Source: Henricia sp. BOLD:AAB3569 (lineage: Eukaryota; Echinodermata; Asteroidea; Spinulosida; Echinasteridae). Taken from it: DNA of 64,000 nt. A model generated the notes under the pieces. The model did not search any database and was not told the origin of the DNA. It was given only the letters and a program-made list of their open reading frames with translations. Positions 25,514-37,930 of the stretch are shown piece after piece; position 1 is the stretch's first letter; every line of letters begins with the position of its first letter. The stretch is taken from the NCBI GenBank assembly GCA_037783545.1, contig JBBELK010000320.1:62001-126000 (forward strand), written 5' to 3'. The position numbers were made by a program, and so were the translations under genes.

Positions 25514-25895
25514 GTGTGTCCCAAATGCCGGCAAATTTGGAAATCAAGGAATTTTCCAACCAACTTCAGATTTTGCATGCTCCAAACTGTATATATTCCG
25601 CACTTGTCATGCAAAATTGACAGATTTTCGCTGGGAAATGACGGAGAAATTTCAGAGTTTAGGGAAAACGGAGCTCGGCTGCGTGGTTATTCCCCTAACC
25701 GTGGCTGTTGGGACACCCTGCGCATGCGCCGAGCTGGGAAATGACGGAGAAATTTCAGAGTTTAGGGAAAACGGAGCTAGGCTGCGTGGTTATTCCCCTA
25801 ACCGTGGCTGTTGGGACACCCTGCGCATGCGCCGCGCTGGTGTACATTTGTACGGCCGTTGACTCACCCCAGATTGTGACGGGAATTAGGTCAAA
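25514..25895 (+). repeat. Composite C unit 5 (382 bp)
   Basis: Front CTTCAGATTTT. The rear has GAGCTAGGC but ends GCGCTGGTG, like the composite at 22264 but without its deletion. Confidence 0.96.
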
Positions 25896-26447
25896 GTGTG
25901 TCCCAAATGCCGGCAAATTTGGAAATCAAGGAATTTTCCAACCAACTTCAAATTTTGCATGCTCCAAACTGTATATATTCCGCACTTGTCATGCAAAATT
26001 GACAGATTTTCGCTGGGAAATGACGGAGAAATTTCAGAGTTTAGGGAAAACGGAGCTCGGCTGCGTGGTTATTCCCCTAACCGTGGCTGTTGGGACACCC
26101 TGCGCCGCGCTGGTGTAAATTTGTACGGCCGTTGACTCACCCCAGATTGTGACGGGAATTAGGTCAAAGTGTGTCCCAAATGCCGGCAAATTTGGAAATC
26201 AAGGAATTTTCCAACCAACTTCAAATTTTGCATGCTCCAAACTGTATATATTCCGCACTTGTCATGCAAAATTGACAGATTTTCGCTGGGAAATGACGGA
26301 GAAATTTCAGAGTTTAGGGAAAACGGAGCTCGGGTGCGTGGTTATTCCCCTAACCGTGGCTGTTGGGACACCCTGCGCATGCGCCGCGCTGGTGTACATT
26401 TGTACGGCCGTTGACTCACCCCAGATTGTGACGGGAATTAGGTCAAA

Positions 26448-26829
26448 GTGTGTCCCAAATGCCGGCAAATTTGGAAATCAAGGAATTTTCCAACCAACTT
26501 CAGATTTTGCATGCTCCAAACTGTATATATTCCGCACTTGTCATGCAAAATTGACAGATTTTCGCTGGGAAATGACGGAGAAATTTCAGAGTTTAGGGAA
26601 AACGGAGCTCGGCTGCGTGGTTATTCCCCTAACCGTGGCTGTTGGGACACCCTGCGCATGCGCCGAGCTGGGAAATGACGGAGAAATTTCAGAGTTTAGG
26701 GAAAACGGAGCTAGGCTGCGTGGTTATTCCCCTAACCGTGGCTGTTGGGACACCCTGCGCATGCGCCGCGCTTGTGTACATTTGTACGGCCGTTGACTCA
26801 CCGCAGATTGTGACGGGAATTAGGTCAAA
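26448..26829 (+). repeat. Composite C unit 6 (382 bp)
   Basis: Front CTTCAGATTTT, F-type rear, followed by CTCACCGCAG. It is the partner of 23197 at offset 3,251. Confidence 0.96.
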
Positions 26830-29800
26830 GTGTGTCCCAAATGCCGGCAAATTTGGAAATCAAGGAATTTTCCAACCAACTTCAAATTTTGCATGCTCCA
26901 AACTGTATATATTCCGCACTTGTCATGCAAAATTGACAGATTTTCGCTGGGAAATGACGGAGAAATTTCAGAGTTTAGGGAAAACGGAGCTCGGCTGCGT
27001 GGTTATTCCCCTAACCGTGGCTGTTGGGACACCCTGCGCCGCGCTGGTGTACATTTGTACGGCCGTTGACTCACCCCAGATTGTGACGGGAATTAGGTCA
27101 AAGTGTGTCCCAAATGCCGGCAAATTTGGAAATCAAGGAATTTTCCAACCAACTTCAAATTTTGCATGCTCCAAACTGTATATATTCCGCACTTGTCATG
27201 CAAAATTGACAGATTTTCGCTGGGAAATGACGGAGAAATTTCAGAGTTTAGGGAAAACGGAGCTAGGCTGCGTGGTTATTCCCCTAACCGTGGCTGTTGG
27301 GACACCCTGCGCATGCGCCGCGCTTGTGTACATTTGTACGGCCGTTGACTCACCCCAGATTGTGACGGGAATTAGGTCAAAGTGTGTCCCAAATGCCGGC
27401 AAATTTGGAAATCAAGGAATTTTCCAACCAACTTCAAATTTTGCATGCTCCAAACTGTATATATTCCGCACTTGTCATGCAAAATTGACATATTTTCGCT
27501 GGGAAATGACGGAGAAATTTCAGAGTTTAGGGAAAACGGAGCTCGGCTGCGTGGTTAATCCCCTAACCGTGGCTGTTGGGACACCCTGCGCATGCGCCGC
27601 GCTGGTGTACATTTGTACGGCCGTTGACTCACCCCAGATTGTGACGGGAATTAGGTCAAAGTGTGTCCCAAATGCCGGCAAATTTGGAAATCAAGGAATT
27701 TTCCAACCAACTTCAAATTTTGCATGCTCCAAACTGTATATATTCCGCACTTGTCATGCAAAATTGACAGATTTTCACTGGGAAATGACGGAGAAATTTC
27801 AGAGTTTAGGGAAAACGGAGCTCGGCTGCGTGGTTATTCCCCTAACCGTGGCTGTTGGGACACCCTGTGCCGCGCTGGTGTACATTTGTACGGCCGTTGA
27901 CTCACCCCAGATTGTGACGGGAATTAGGTCAAAGTGTGTCCCAAATGCCGGCAAATTTGGAAATCAAGGAATTTTCCAACCAACTTCAAATTTTGCATGC
28001 TCCAAACTGTATATATTCCGCACTTGTCATGCAAAATTGACAGATTTTCGCTGGGAAATGACGGAGAAATTTCAGAGTTTAGGGAAAACGGAGCTAGGCT
28101 GCGTGGTTATTCCCCTAACCGTGGCTGTTGGGACACCCTGCGCATGCGCCGCGCTTGTGTACATTTGTACGGCCGTTGACTCACCCCAGATTGTGACGGG
28201 AATTAGGTCAAAGTGTGTCCCAAATGCCGGCAAATTTGGAAATCAAGGAATTTTCCAACCAACTTCAAATTTTGCATGCTCCAAACTGTATATATTCCGC
28301 ACTTGTCATGCAAAATTGACATATTTTCGCTGGGAAATGACGGAGAAATTTCAGAGTTTAGGGAAAACGGAGCTCGGCTGCGTGGTTATTCCCCTAACCG
28401 TGGCTGTTGGGACACCCTGCGCATGCGCCGCGCTGGTGTACATTTGTACGGCCGTTGACTCACCCCAGATTGTGACGGGAATTAGGTCAAAGTGTGTCCC
28501 AAATGCCGGCAAATTTGGAAATCAAGGAATTTTCCAACCAACTTCAAATTTTGCATGCTCCAAACTGTATATATTCCGCACTTGTCATGCAAAATTGACA
28601 GATTTTCACTGGGAAATGACGGAGAAATTTCAGAGTTTAGGGAAAACGGAGCTCGGCTGCGTGGTTATTCCCCTAACCGTGGCTGTTGGGACACCCTGCG
28701 CCGCGCTGGTGTACATTTGTACGGCCGTTGACTCACCCCAGATTGTGACGGGAATTAGGTCAAAGTGTGTCCCAAATGCCGGCAAATTTGGAAATCAAGG
28801 AATTTTCCAATCAACTTCAAATTTTGCATGCTCCAAACTGTATATATTCCGCACTTGTCATGCAAAATTGACAGATTTTCGCTGGGAAATGACGGAGAAA
28901 TTTCAGAGTTTAGGGAAAACGGAGCTCGGCTGCGTGGTTATTCCCCTAACCGTGGCTGTTGGGACACCCTGCGCATGCGCCGCGCTGGTGTACATTTGTA
29001 CGGCCGTTGACTCACCCCAGATTGTGACGGGAATTAGGTCAAAGTGTGTCCCAAATGCCGGCAAATTTGGAAATCAAGGAATTTTCCAACCAACTTCAAA
29101 TTTTGCATGCTCCAAACTGTATATATTCCGCACTTGTCATGCAAAATTGACAGATTTTCACTGGGAAATGACGGAGAAATTTCAGAGTTTAGGGAAAACG
29201 GAGCTCGGCTGCGTGGTTATTCCCCTAACCGTGGCTGTTGGGACACCCTGCGCCGCGCTGGTGTACATTTGTACGGCCGTTGACTCACCCCAGATTGTGA
29301 CGGGAATTAGGTCAAAGTGTGTCCCAAATGCCGGCAAATTTGGAAATCAAGGAATTTTCCAACCAACTTCAAATTTTGCATGCTCCAAACTGTATATATT
29401 CCGCACTTGTCATGCAAAATTGACAGATTTTCGCTGGGAAATGACGGAGAAATTTCAGAGTTTAGGGAAAACGGAGCTAGGCTGCGTGGTTATTCCCCTA
29501 ACCGTGGCTGTTGGGACACCCTGCGCATGCGCCGCGCTTGTGTACATTTGTACGGCCGTTGACTCACCCCAGATTGTGACGGGAATTAGGTCAAAGTGTG
29601 TCCCAAATGCCGGCAAATTTGGAAATCAAGGAATTTTCCAACCAACTTCAAATTTTGCATGCTCCAAACTGTATATATTCCGCACTTGTCATGCAAAATT
29701 GACATATTTTCGCTGGGAAATGACGGAGAAATTTCAGAGTTTAGGGAAAACGGAGCTCGGCTGCGTGGTTATTCCCCTAACCGTGGCTGTTGGGACACCC

Positions 29801-31201
29801 TGCGCATGCGCCGCGCTGGTGTACATTTGTACGGCCGTTGACTCACCCCAGATTGTGACGGGAATTAGGTCAAAGTGTGTCCCAAATGCCGGCAAATTTG
29901 GAAATCAAGGAATTTTCCAACCAACTTCAAATTTTGCATGCTCCAAACTGTATATATTCCGCACTTGTCATGCAAAATTGACAGATTTTCACTGGGAAAT
30001 GACGGAGAAATTTCAGAGTTTAGGGAAAACGGAGCTCGGCTGCGTGGTTATTCCCCTAACCGTGGCTGTTGGGACACCCTGTGCCGCGCTGGTGTACATT
30101 TGTACGGCCGTTGACTCACCCCAGATTGTGACGGGAATTAGGTCAAAGTGTGTCCCAAATGCCGGCAAATTTGGAAATCAAGGAATTTTCCAACCAACTT
30201 CAAATTTTGCATGCTCCAAACTGTATATATTCCGCACTTGTCATGCAAAATTGACATATTTTCGCTGGGAAATGACGGAGAAATTTCAGAGTTTAGGGAA
30301 AACGGAGCTCGGCTGCGTGGTTATTCCCCTAACCGTGGCTGTTGGGACACCCTGCGCATGCGCCGCGCTGGTGTACATTTGTACGGCCGTTGACTCACCC
30401 CAGATTGTGACGGGAATTAGGTCAAAGTGTGTCCCAAATGCCGGCAAATTTGGAAATCAAGGAATTTTCCAACCAACTTCAAATTGTGCATGCTCCAAAC
30501 TGTATATATTCCGCACTTGTCATGCAAAATTGACAGATTTTCACTGGGAAATGACGGAGAAATTTCAGAGTTTAGGGAAAACGGAGCTCGGCTGCGTGGT
30601 TATTCCCCTAACCGTGGCTGTTGGGACACCCTGCGCCGCGCTGGTGTACATTTGTACGGCCGTTGACTCACCCCAGATTGTGACGGGAATTAGGTCAAAG
30701 TGTGTCCCAAATGCCGGCAAATTTGGAAATCAAGGAATTTTCCAACCAACTTCAAATTTTGCATGCTCCAAACTGTATATATTCCGCACTTGTCATGCAA
30801 AATTGACAGATTTTCGCTGGGAAATGACGGAGAAATTTCAGAGTTTAGGGAAAACGGAGCTCGGCTGCGTGGTTATTCCCCTAACCGTGGCTGTTGGGAC
30901 ACCCTGCGCATGCGCCGCGCTGGTGTACATTTGTACGGCCGTTGACTCACCCCAGATTGTGACGGGAATTAGGTCAAAGTGTGTCCCAAATGCCGGCAAA
31001 TTTGGAAATCAAGGAATTTTCCAACCAACTTCAAATTTTGCATGCTCCAAACTGTATATATTCCGCACTTGTCATGCAAAATTGACAGATTTTCGCTTGG
31101 AAATGACGGAGAAATTTCAGAGTTTAGGGAAAACGGAGCTCGGCTGCGTGGTTATTCCCCTAACCGTGGCTGTTGGGACACCCTGCGCCGCGCTGGTGTA
31201 A
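26642..31201 (+). other. Longest stop-free frame (1,519 codons); not called as a gene
   Basis: One forward frame is free of stops across 273-bp and 279-bp units because both lengths are multiples of three. It ends where a unit has GTGTAAATTT (TAC to TAA) or shifts at a 274-bp, 280-bp or 381-bp unit. Others run 12357-16601 (1,414 codons), 32932-36108 (1,058), 37464-42005 (1,513) and 48719-51826 (1,035). The repeated 91/93-residue translation matches no family I know. Most diagnostic variants are replacements in this frame (Asp/Tyr, Arg/His, Asn/Asp, Leu/Phe, Cys/Trp, Gln/Arg), so selection on a protein is not apparent. Confidence 0.85.
26830..30978 (+). repeat. Run of F/G/H/N modules
   Basis: Unit starts and types: M 26830, F 27103, G 27382, H 27661, F 27934, G 28213, H 28492, N 28765, H 29044, F 29317, G 29596, H 29875, G 30148, H 30427, N 30700. 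The F-G-H trimer (831 bp) occurs at 27103, 27934 and 29317. H units at 27661 and 29875 share ACCCTGTGCCGCG (a CpG to TpG change). The unit at 28765 has TTTTCCAATCAAC and the unit at 30427 has AAATTGTGCATGC. Confidence 0.92.
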
Positions 31202-32185
31202 ATTTGTACGGCCGTTGACTCACCCCAGATTGTGACGGGAATTAGGTCAAAGTGTGTCCCAAATGCCGGCAAATTTGGAAATCAAGGAATTTTCCAACCA
31301 ACTTCAGATTTTGCATGCACCAAACTGTATATATTCCGCACTTGTCATGCAAAATTGACAGATTTTCGCTGGGAAATGACGGAGAAATTTCAGAGTTTAG
31401 GGAAAACGGAGCTCGGCTGCGTGGTTATTCCCCTAACCGTGGCTGTTGGGACACCCTGCGCATGCGCCGAGCTGGGAAATGACGGAGAAATTTCAGAGTT
31501 TAGGGAAAACGGAGCTAGGCTGCGTGGTTATTCCCCTAACCGTGGCTGTTGGGACACCCTGCGCATGCGCCGCGCTTGTGTACATTTGTACGGCCGTTGA
31601 CTCACCCCAGATTGTGACGGGAATTAGGTCAAAGTGTGTCCCAAATGCCGGCAAATTTGGAAATCAAGGAATTTTCCAACCAACTTCAAATGTTGCATGC
31701 TCCAAACTGTATATATTCCGCACTTGTCATGCAAAATTGACAGATTTTCACTGGGAAATGACGGAGAAATTTCAGAGTTTAGGGAAAACGGAGCTCGGCT
31801 GCGTGGTTATTCCCCTAACCGTGGCTGTTGGGACACCCTGCGCCGCGCTGGTGTACATTTGTACGGCCGTTGACTCACCCCAGATTGTGACGGGAATTAG
31901 GTCAAAGTGTGTCCCAAATGCCGGCAAATTTGGAAATCAAGGAATTTTCCAACCAACTTCAAATTTTGCATGCTCCAAACTGTATATATTCCGCACTTGT
32001 CATGCAAAATTGACAGATTTTCGCTGGGAAATGACGGAGAAATTTCAGAGTTTAGGGAAAACGGAGCTCGGCTGCGTGGTTATTCCCCTAACCGTGGCTG
32101 TTGGGACACCCTGCGCATGCGCCGCGCTGGTGTACATTTGTACGGCCGTTGACTCACCCCAGATTGTGACGGGAATTAGGTCAAA
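30979..32185 (+). repeat. A-C-H-N tetramer
   Basis: Unit starts and types: A 30979, C 31252, H 31634, N 31907. This is a place where an A unit is followed directly by a composite with no B between them, which suggests loss of one monomer from an A-B-C trimer. The A unit carries TTTTCGCTTGGAAATG near 31092. Confidence 0.93.
31252..31633 (+). repeat. Composite C unit 7 (382 bp)
   Basis: It follows an A unit directly, without B. Front CTTCAGATTTT with a private GCATGCACCAAAC near 31314; F-type rear. Confidence 0.96.
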
Positions 32186-35100
32186 GTGTGTCCCAAATGC
32201 CGGCAAATTTGGAAATCAAGGAATTTTCCAACCAACTTCAAATTTTGCATGCTCCAAACTGTATATATTCCGCACTTGTCATGCAAAATTGACAGATTTT
32301 CGCTGGGAAATGACGGAGAAATTTCAGAGTTTAGGGAAAACGGAGCTCGGCTGCGTGGTTATTCCCCTAACCGTGGCTGTTGGGACACCCTGCGCCGCGC
32401 TGGTGTAAATTTGTACGGCCGTTGACTCACCCCAGATTGTGACGGGAATTAGGTCAAAGTGTGTCCCAAATGCCGGCAAATTTGGAAATCAAGGAATTTT
32501 CCAACCAACTTCAAATTTTGCATGCTCCAAACTGTATATATTCCGCACTTGTCATGCAAAATTGACAGATTTTCGCTGGGAAATGACGGAGAAATTTCAG
32601 AGTTTAGGGAAAACGGAGCTCGGATGCGTGGTTATTCCCCTAACCGTGGCTGTTGGGACACCCTGCGCATGCGCCGCGCTGGTGTACATTTGTACGGCCG
32701 TTGACTCACCCCAGATTGTGACGGGAATTAGGTCAAAGTGTGTCCCAAATGCCGGCAAATTTGGAAATCAAGGAATTTTCCAACCAACTTTAGATTTTGC
32801 ATGCTCCAAACTGTATATATTCCGCACTTGTCATGCAAAATTGACAGATTTTCGCTGGGAAATGACGGAGAAATTTCAGAGTTTAGGGAAAACGGAGCTC
32901 GGCTGCGTGGTTATTCCCCTAACCGTGGCTGTTGGGACACCCTGGGCATGCGCCGAGCTGGGAAATGACGGAGAAATTTCAGAGTTTAGGGAAAACGGAG
33001 CTAGGCTGCGTGGTTATTCCCCTAACCGTGGCTGTTGGGACACCCTGCGCATGCGCCGCGCTTGTGTACATTTGTACGGCCGTTGACTCACCCCAGATTG
33101 TGACGGGAATTAGGTCAAAGTGTGTCCCAAATGCCGGCAAATTTGGAAATCAAGGAATTTTCCAACCAACTTCAAATTTTGCATGCTCCAAACTGTATAT
33201 ATTCCGCACTTGTCATGCAAAATTGACAGATTTTCGCTGGGAAATGACGGAGAAATTTCAGAGTTTAGGGAAAACGGAGCTCGGCTGCGTGGTTATTCCC
33301 CTAACCGTGGCTGTTGGGACACCCTGCGCATGCGCCGAGCTGGTGTACATTTGTACGGCCGTTGACTCACCCCAGATTGTGACGGGAATTAGGTCAAAGT
33401 GTGTCCCAAATGCCGGCAAATTTGGGAATCAAGGAATTTTCCAACCAACTTCAAATTTTGCATGCTCCAAACTGTATATATTCCGCACTTGTCATGCAAA
33501 ATTGACAGATTTTCGCTGGGAAATGACGGAGAAATTTCGGAGTTTAGGGAAAACGGAGCTCGGCTGCGTGGTTATTCCCCTAACCGTGGCTGTTGGGACA
33601 CCCTGCGCCGCGCTGGTGTACATTTGTACGGCCGTTGACTCACCCCAGATTGTGACGGGAATTAGGTCAAAGTGTGTCCCAAATGCCGGCAAATTTGGAA
33701 ATCAAGGAATTTTCCAACCAACTTCAAATTTTGCATGCTCCAAACTGTATATATTCCGCACTTGTCATGCAAAATTGACAGATTTTCGCTGGGAAATGAC
33801 GGAGAAATTTCAGAGTTTAGGGAAAACGGAGCTAGGCTGCGTGGTTATTCCCCTAACCGTGGCTGTTGGGACACCCTGCGCATGCGCCGCGCTTGTGTAC
33901 ATTTGTACGGCCGTTGACTCACCCCAGATTGTGACGGGAATTAGGTCAAAGTGTGTCCCAAATGCCGGCAAATTTGGAAATCAAGGAATTTTCCAACCAA
34001 CTTCAAATTTTGCATGCTCCAAACTGTATATATTCCGCACTTGTCATGCAAAATTGACAGATTTTCGCTGGGAAATGACGGAGAAATTTCAGAGTTTAGG
34101 GAAAACGGAGCTAGGCTGCGTGGTTATTCCCCTAACCGTGGCTGTTGGGACACCCTGCGCATGCGCCGCGCTTGTGTACATTTGTACGGCCGTTGACTCA
34201 CCCCAGATTGTGACGGGAATTAGGTCAAAGTGTGTCCCAAATGCCGGCAAATTTGGAAATCAAGGAATTTTCCAACCAACTTCAAATTTTGCATGCTCCA
34301 AACTGTATATATTCCGCACTTGTCATGCAAAATTGACAGATTTTCGCTGGGAAACGACGGAGAAATTTCAGAGTTTTGGGAACACGGAGCTCGGCTGCGT
34401 GGTTATTCCCCTAACCGTGGCTGTTGGGACACCCTGCGCATGCGCCGAGCTGGTGTACATTTGTACGGCCGTTGACTCACCCCAGATTGTGACGGGAATT
34501 AGGTCAAAGTGTGTCCCAAATGCCGGCAAATTTGGAAATCAAGGAATTTTCCAACCAACTTCAGATTTTGCATGCTCCAAACTGTATATATTCCGCACTT
34601 GTCATGCAAAATTGACAGATTTTCGCTTGGAAATGACGGAGAAATTTCAGAGTTTAGGGAAAACGGAGCTCGGCTGCGTGGTTATTCCCCTAACCGTGGC
34701 TGTTGGGACACCCTGCGCCGCGCTGCTGTACATTTGTACGGCCGTTGACTCACCCCAGATTGTGACGGGAATTAGGTCAAAGTGTGTCCCAAATGCCGGC
34801 AAATTTGGAAATCAAGGAATTTTCCAACCAACTTCAAATTTTGCATGCTCCAAACTGTATATATTCCGCACTTGTCATGCAAAATTGACAGATTTTCGCT
34901 GGGAAATGACGGAGAAATTTCAGAGTTTAGGGAAAACGGAGCTCGGCTGCGTGGTTATTCCCCTAACCGTGGCTGTTGGGACACCCTGCGCCGCGCTGGT
35001 GTACATTTGTACGGCCGTTGACTCACCCCAGATTGTGACGGGAATTAGGTCAAAGTGTGTCCCAAATGCCGGCAAATTTGGAAATCAAGGAATTTTCCAA

Positions 35101-35885
35101 CCAACTTCAAATTTTGCATGCTCCAAACTGTATATATTCCGCACTTGTCATGCAAAATTGACAGATTTTCGCTGGGAAATGACGGAGAAATTTCAGAGTT
35201 TAGGGAAAACGGAGCTAGGCTGCGTGGTTATTCCCCTAACCGTGGCTGTTGGGACACCCTGCGCATGCGCCGCGCTTGTGTACATTTGTACGGCCGTTGA
35301 CTCACCCCAGATTGTGACGGGAATTAGGTCAAAGTGTGTCCCAAATGCCGGCAAATTTGGAAATCAAGGAATTTTCCAACCAACTTCAAATTTTGCATGC
35401 TCCAAACTGTATATATTCCGCACTTGTCATGCAAAATTGACAGATTTTCGCTGGGAAATGACGGAGAAATTTCAGAGTTTAGGGAAAACGGAGCTCGGCT
35501 GCGTGGTTATTCCCCTAACCGTGGCTGTTGGGACACCCTGCGCATGCGCCGCGCTGGTGTACATTTGTACGGCCGTTGACTCATCCCAGATTGTGACGGG
35601 AATTAGGTCAAAGTGTGTCCCAAATGCCGGCAAATTTGGAAATCAAGGAATTTTCCAACCAACTTCAAATTTTGCATGCTCCAAACTGTATATATTCCGC
35701 ACTTGTCATGCAAAATTTACAGATTTTCACTGGGAAATGACGGAGAAATTTCAGAGTTTAGGGAAAACGGAGCTCGGCTGCGTGGTTATTCCCCTAACCG
35801 TGGCTGTTGGGACACCCTGCGCCGCGATGGTGTACATTTGTACGGCCGTTGACTCACCCCAGATTGTGACGGGAATTAGGTCAAA
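32186..35885 (+). repeat. 13-unit block A to K, precursor-like order
   Basis: Unit starts and types: A 32186, B 32459, C 32738, D 33120, E 33399, F 33672, F 33951, I 34230, L/M hybrid 34509, M 34782, F 35055, N 35334, K 35613. The order A-B-C-D-E-F and the closing I and K resemble the 12-mer that appears from 41783, but G, H and J are missing. The right part (34509 on) matches 10727 on at offset 23,782. E at 33399 has CGGAGTTT but still GGGACACCCTGC, intermediate between early and late E units. Confidence 0.92.
32738..33119 (+). repeat. Composite C unit 8 (382 bp), intermediate form
   Basis: It is the first composite with CCCTGGGCATGCGCC before the join (near 32941). The front has a private ACTTTAGATTTT. 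The second half still reads GGAGAAATTTC, unlike all composites to the right. Confidence 0.96.
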
Positions 35886-37930
35886 GTGTGTCCCAAATGC
35901 CGGCAAATTTGGAAATCAAGGAATTTTCCAACCAACTTCAAATTTTGCATGCTCCAAACTGTATATATTCCGCACTTGTCATGCAAAATTGACAGATTTT
36001 CGCTGGGAAATTACGGAGAAATTTCAGAGTTTAGGGAAAACGGAGCTCGGCTGCGTGGTTATTCCCCTAACCGTGGCTGTTGGGACACCCTGCGCCGCGC
36101 TGGTGTAAATTTGTACGGCCGTTGACTCACCCCAGATTGTGACGGGAATTAGGTCAAAGTGTGTCCCAAATGCCGGCAAATTTGGAAATCAAGGAATTTT
36201 CCAACCAACTTCAAATTTTGCATGCTCCAAACTGTATATATTCCGCACTTGTCATGCAAAAATTGACAGATTTTCGCTGGGAAATGACGGAGAAATTTCA
36301 GAGTTTAGGAAAAACGGAGCTCGGGTGCGTGGTTATTTCCCTAACCGTGGCTGTTGGGACACCCTGCGCATGCGCCGCGCTGGTGTACATTTGTACGGCC
36401 GTTGACTCACCCCAGATTGTGACGGGAACTAGGTCAAAGTGTGTCCCAAATGCCGGCAAATTTGGAAATCAAGGAATTTTCCAACCAACTTCAGATTTTG
36501 CATGCTCCAAACTGTATATATTCCGCACTTGTCATGCAAAATTGACAGATTTTCGCTGGGAAATGACGGAGAAATTTCAGAGTTTAGGGAAAACGGAGCT
36601 CGGCTGCGTGGTTATTCCCCTAACCGTGGCTGTTGGGACACCCTGCGCATGCGCCGCGCTGGTGTACATTTGTACGGCCGTTGACTCACCCCAGATTGTG
36701 ACGGGAATTAGGTCAAAGTGTGTCCCAAATGCCGGCAAATTTGGAAATCAAGGAATTTTCCAACCAACTTCAAATTTTGCATGCTCCAAACTGTATATAT
36801 TCCGCACTTGTCATGCAAAATTGACAGATTTTCGCTGGGAAATGACGGAGAAATTTCAGAGTTTAGGGAAAACGGAGCTCGGCTGCGTGGTTATTCCCCT
36901 AACCGTGGCTGTTGGGACACCCTGCGCCGCGCTGGTGTAAATTTGTACGGCCGTTGACTCACCCCAGATTGTGACGGGAATTAGGTCAAAGTGTGTCCCA
37001 AATGCCGGCAAATTTGGAAATCAAGGAATTTTCCAACCAACTTCAAATTTTGCATGCTCCAAACTGTATATATTCCGCACTTGTCATGCAAAATTGACAG
37101 ATTTTCGCTGGGAAATGACGGAGAAATTTCAGAGTTTAGGGAAAACGGAGCTCGGGTGCGTGGTTATTCCCCTAACCGTGGCTGTTGGGACACCCTGCGC
37201 ATGCGCCGCGCTGGTGTACATTTGTACGGCCGTTGACTCACCCCAGATTGTGACGGGAATTAGGTCAAAGTGTGTCCCAAATGCCGGCAAATTTGGAAAT
37301 CAAGGAATTTTCCAACCAACTTCAGATCTTGCATGCTCCAAACTGTATATATTCCGCACTTGTCATGCAAAATTGACAGATTTTCGCTGGGAAATGACGG
37401 AGAAATTTCAGAGTTTAGGGAAAACGGAGCTCGGCTGCGTGGTTATTCCCCTAACCGTGGCTGTTGGGACACCCTGGGCATGCGCCGAGCTGGGAAATGA
37501 CGGAGACATTTCAGAGTTTAGGGAAAACGGAGCTAGGCTGCGTGGTTATTCCCCTAACCGTGGCTGTTGGGACACCCTGCGCATGCGCCGCGCTTGTGTA
37601 CATTTGTACGGCCGTTGACTCACCCCAGATTGTGACGGGAATTAGGTCAAAGTGTGTCCCAAATGCCGGCAAATTTGGAAATCAAGGAATTTTCCAACCA
37701 ACTTCAAATTTTGCATGCTCCAAACTGTATATATTCCGCACTTGTCATGCAAAATTGACAGATTTTCGCTGGGAAATGACGGAGAAATTTCAGAGTTTAT
37801 GGAAAACGGAGCTCGGCTGCGTGGTTATTCCCCTAACCGTGGCTGTTGGGACACCCTGCGCATGCGCCGAGCTGGTGTACATTTGTACGGCCGTTGACTC
37901 ACCCCAGATTGTGACGGGAATTAGGTCAAA
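35886..37930 (+). repeat. A-B-L then A-B-C-D
   Basis: Unit starts and types: A 35886, B 36159, L 36439, A 36718, B 36991, C 37270, D 37652. B at 36159 is 280 bp because of one extra A (CATGCAAAAATTGAC near 36254), the only +1 unit found. GGGAACTAGG precedes the L unit at 36439 and also the L unit at 41504. D at 37652 has GTTTATGGAAAACGG, shared with 42717 and 48907. Confidence 0.93.
37270..37651 (+). repeat. Composite C unit 9 (382 bp), late form
   Basis: It is the first composite with TTCAGATCTTGC, which creates AGATCT at 37324-37329, with CCCTGGGCATG and with GGAGACATTTC in the second half. All seven composites to its right keep these three changes. Confidence 0.96.

Larger units (their letters stand above)
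24962..26829 (+). repeat. Two tandem A-B-C trimers, second pair
   Basis: Unit starts and types: A 24962, B 25235, C 25514, A 25896, B 26169, C 26448. Both trimers are 934 bp. The composite at 25514 ends in GCGCTGGTG, while that at 26448 ends in the F-type GCGCTTGTG. The second trimer matches 22645-23578 at offset 3,251, including CTCACCGCAG after the composite. Confidence 0.95.
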
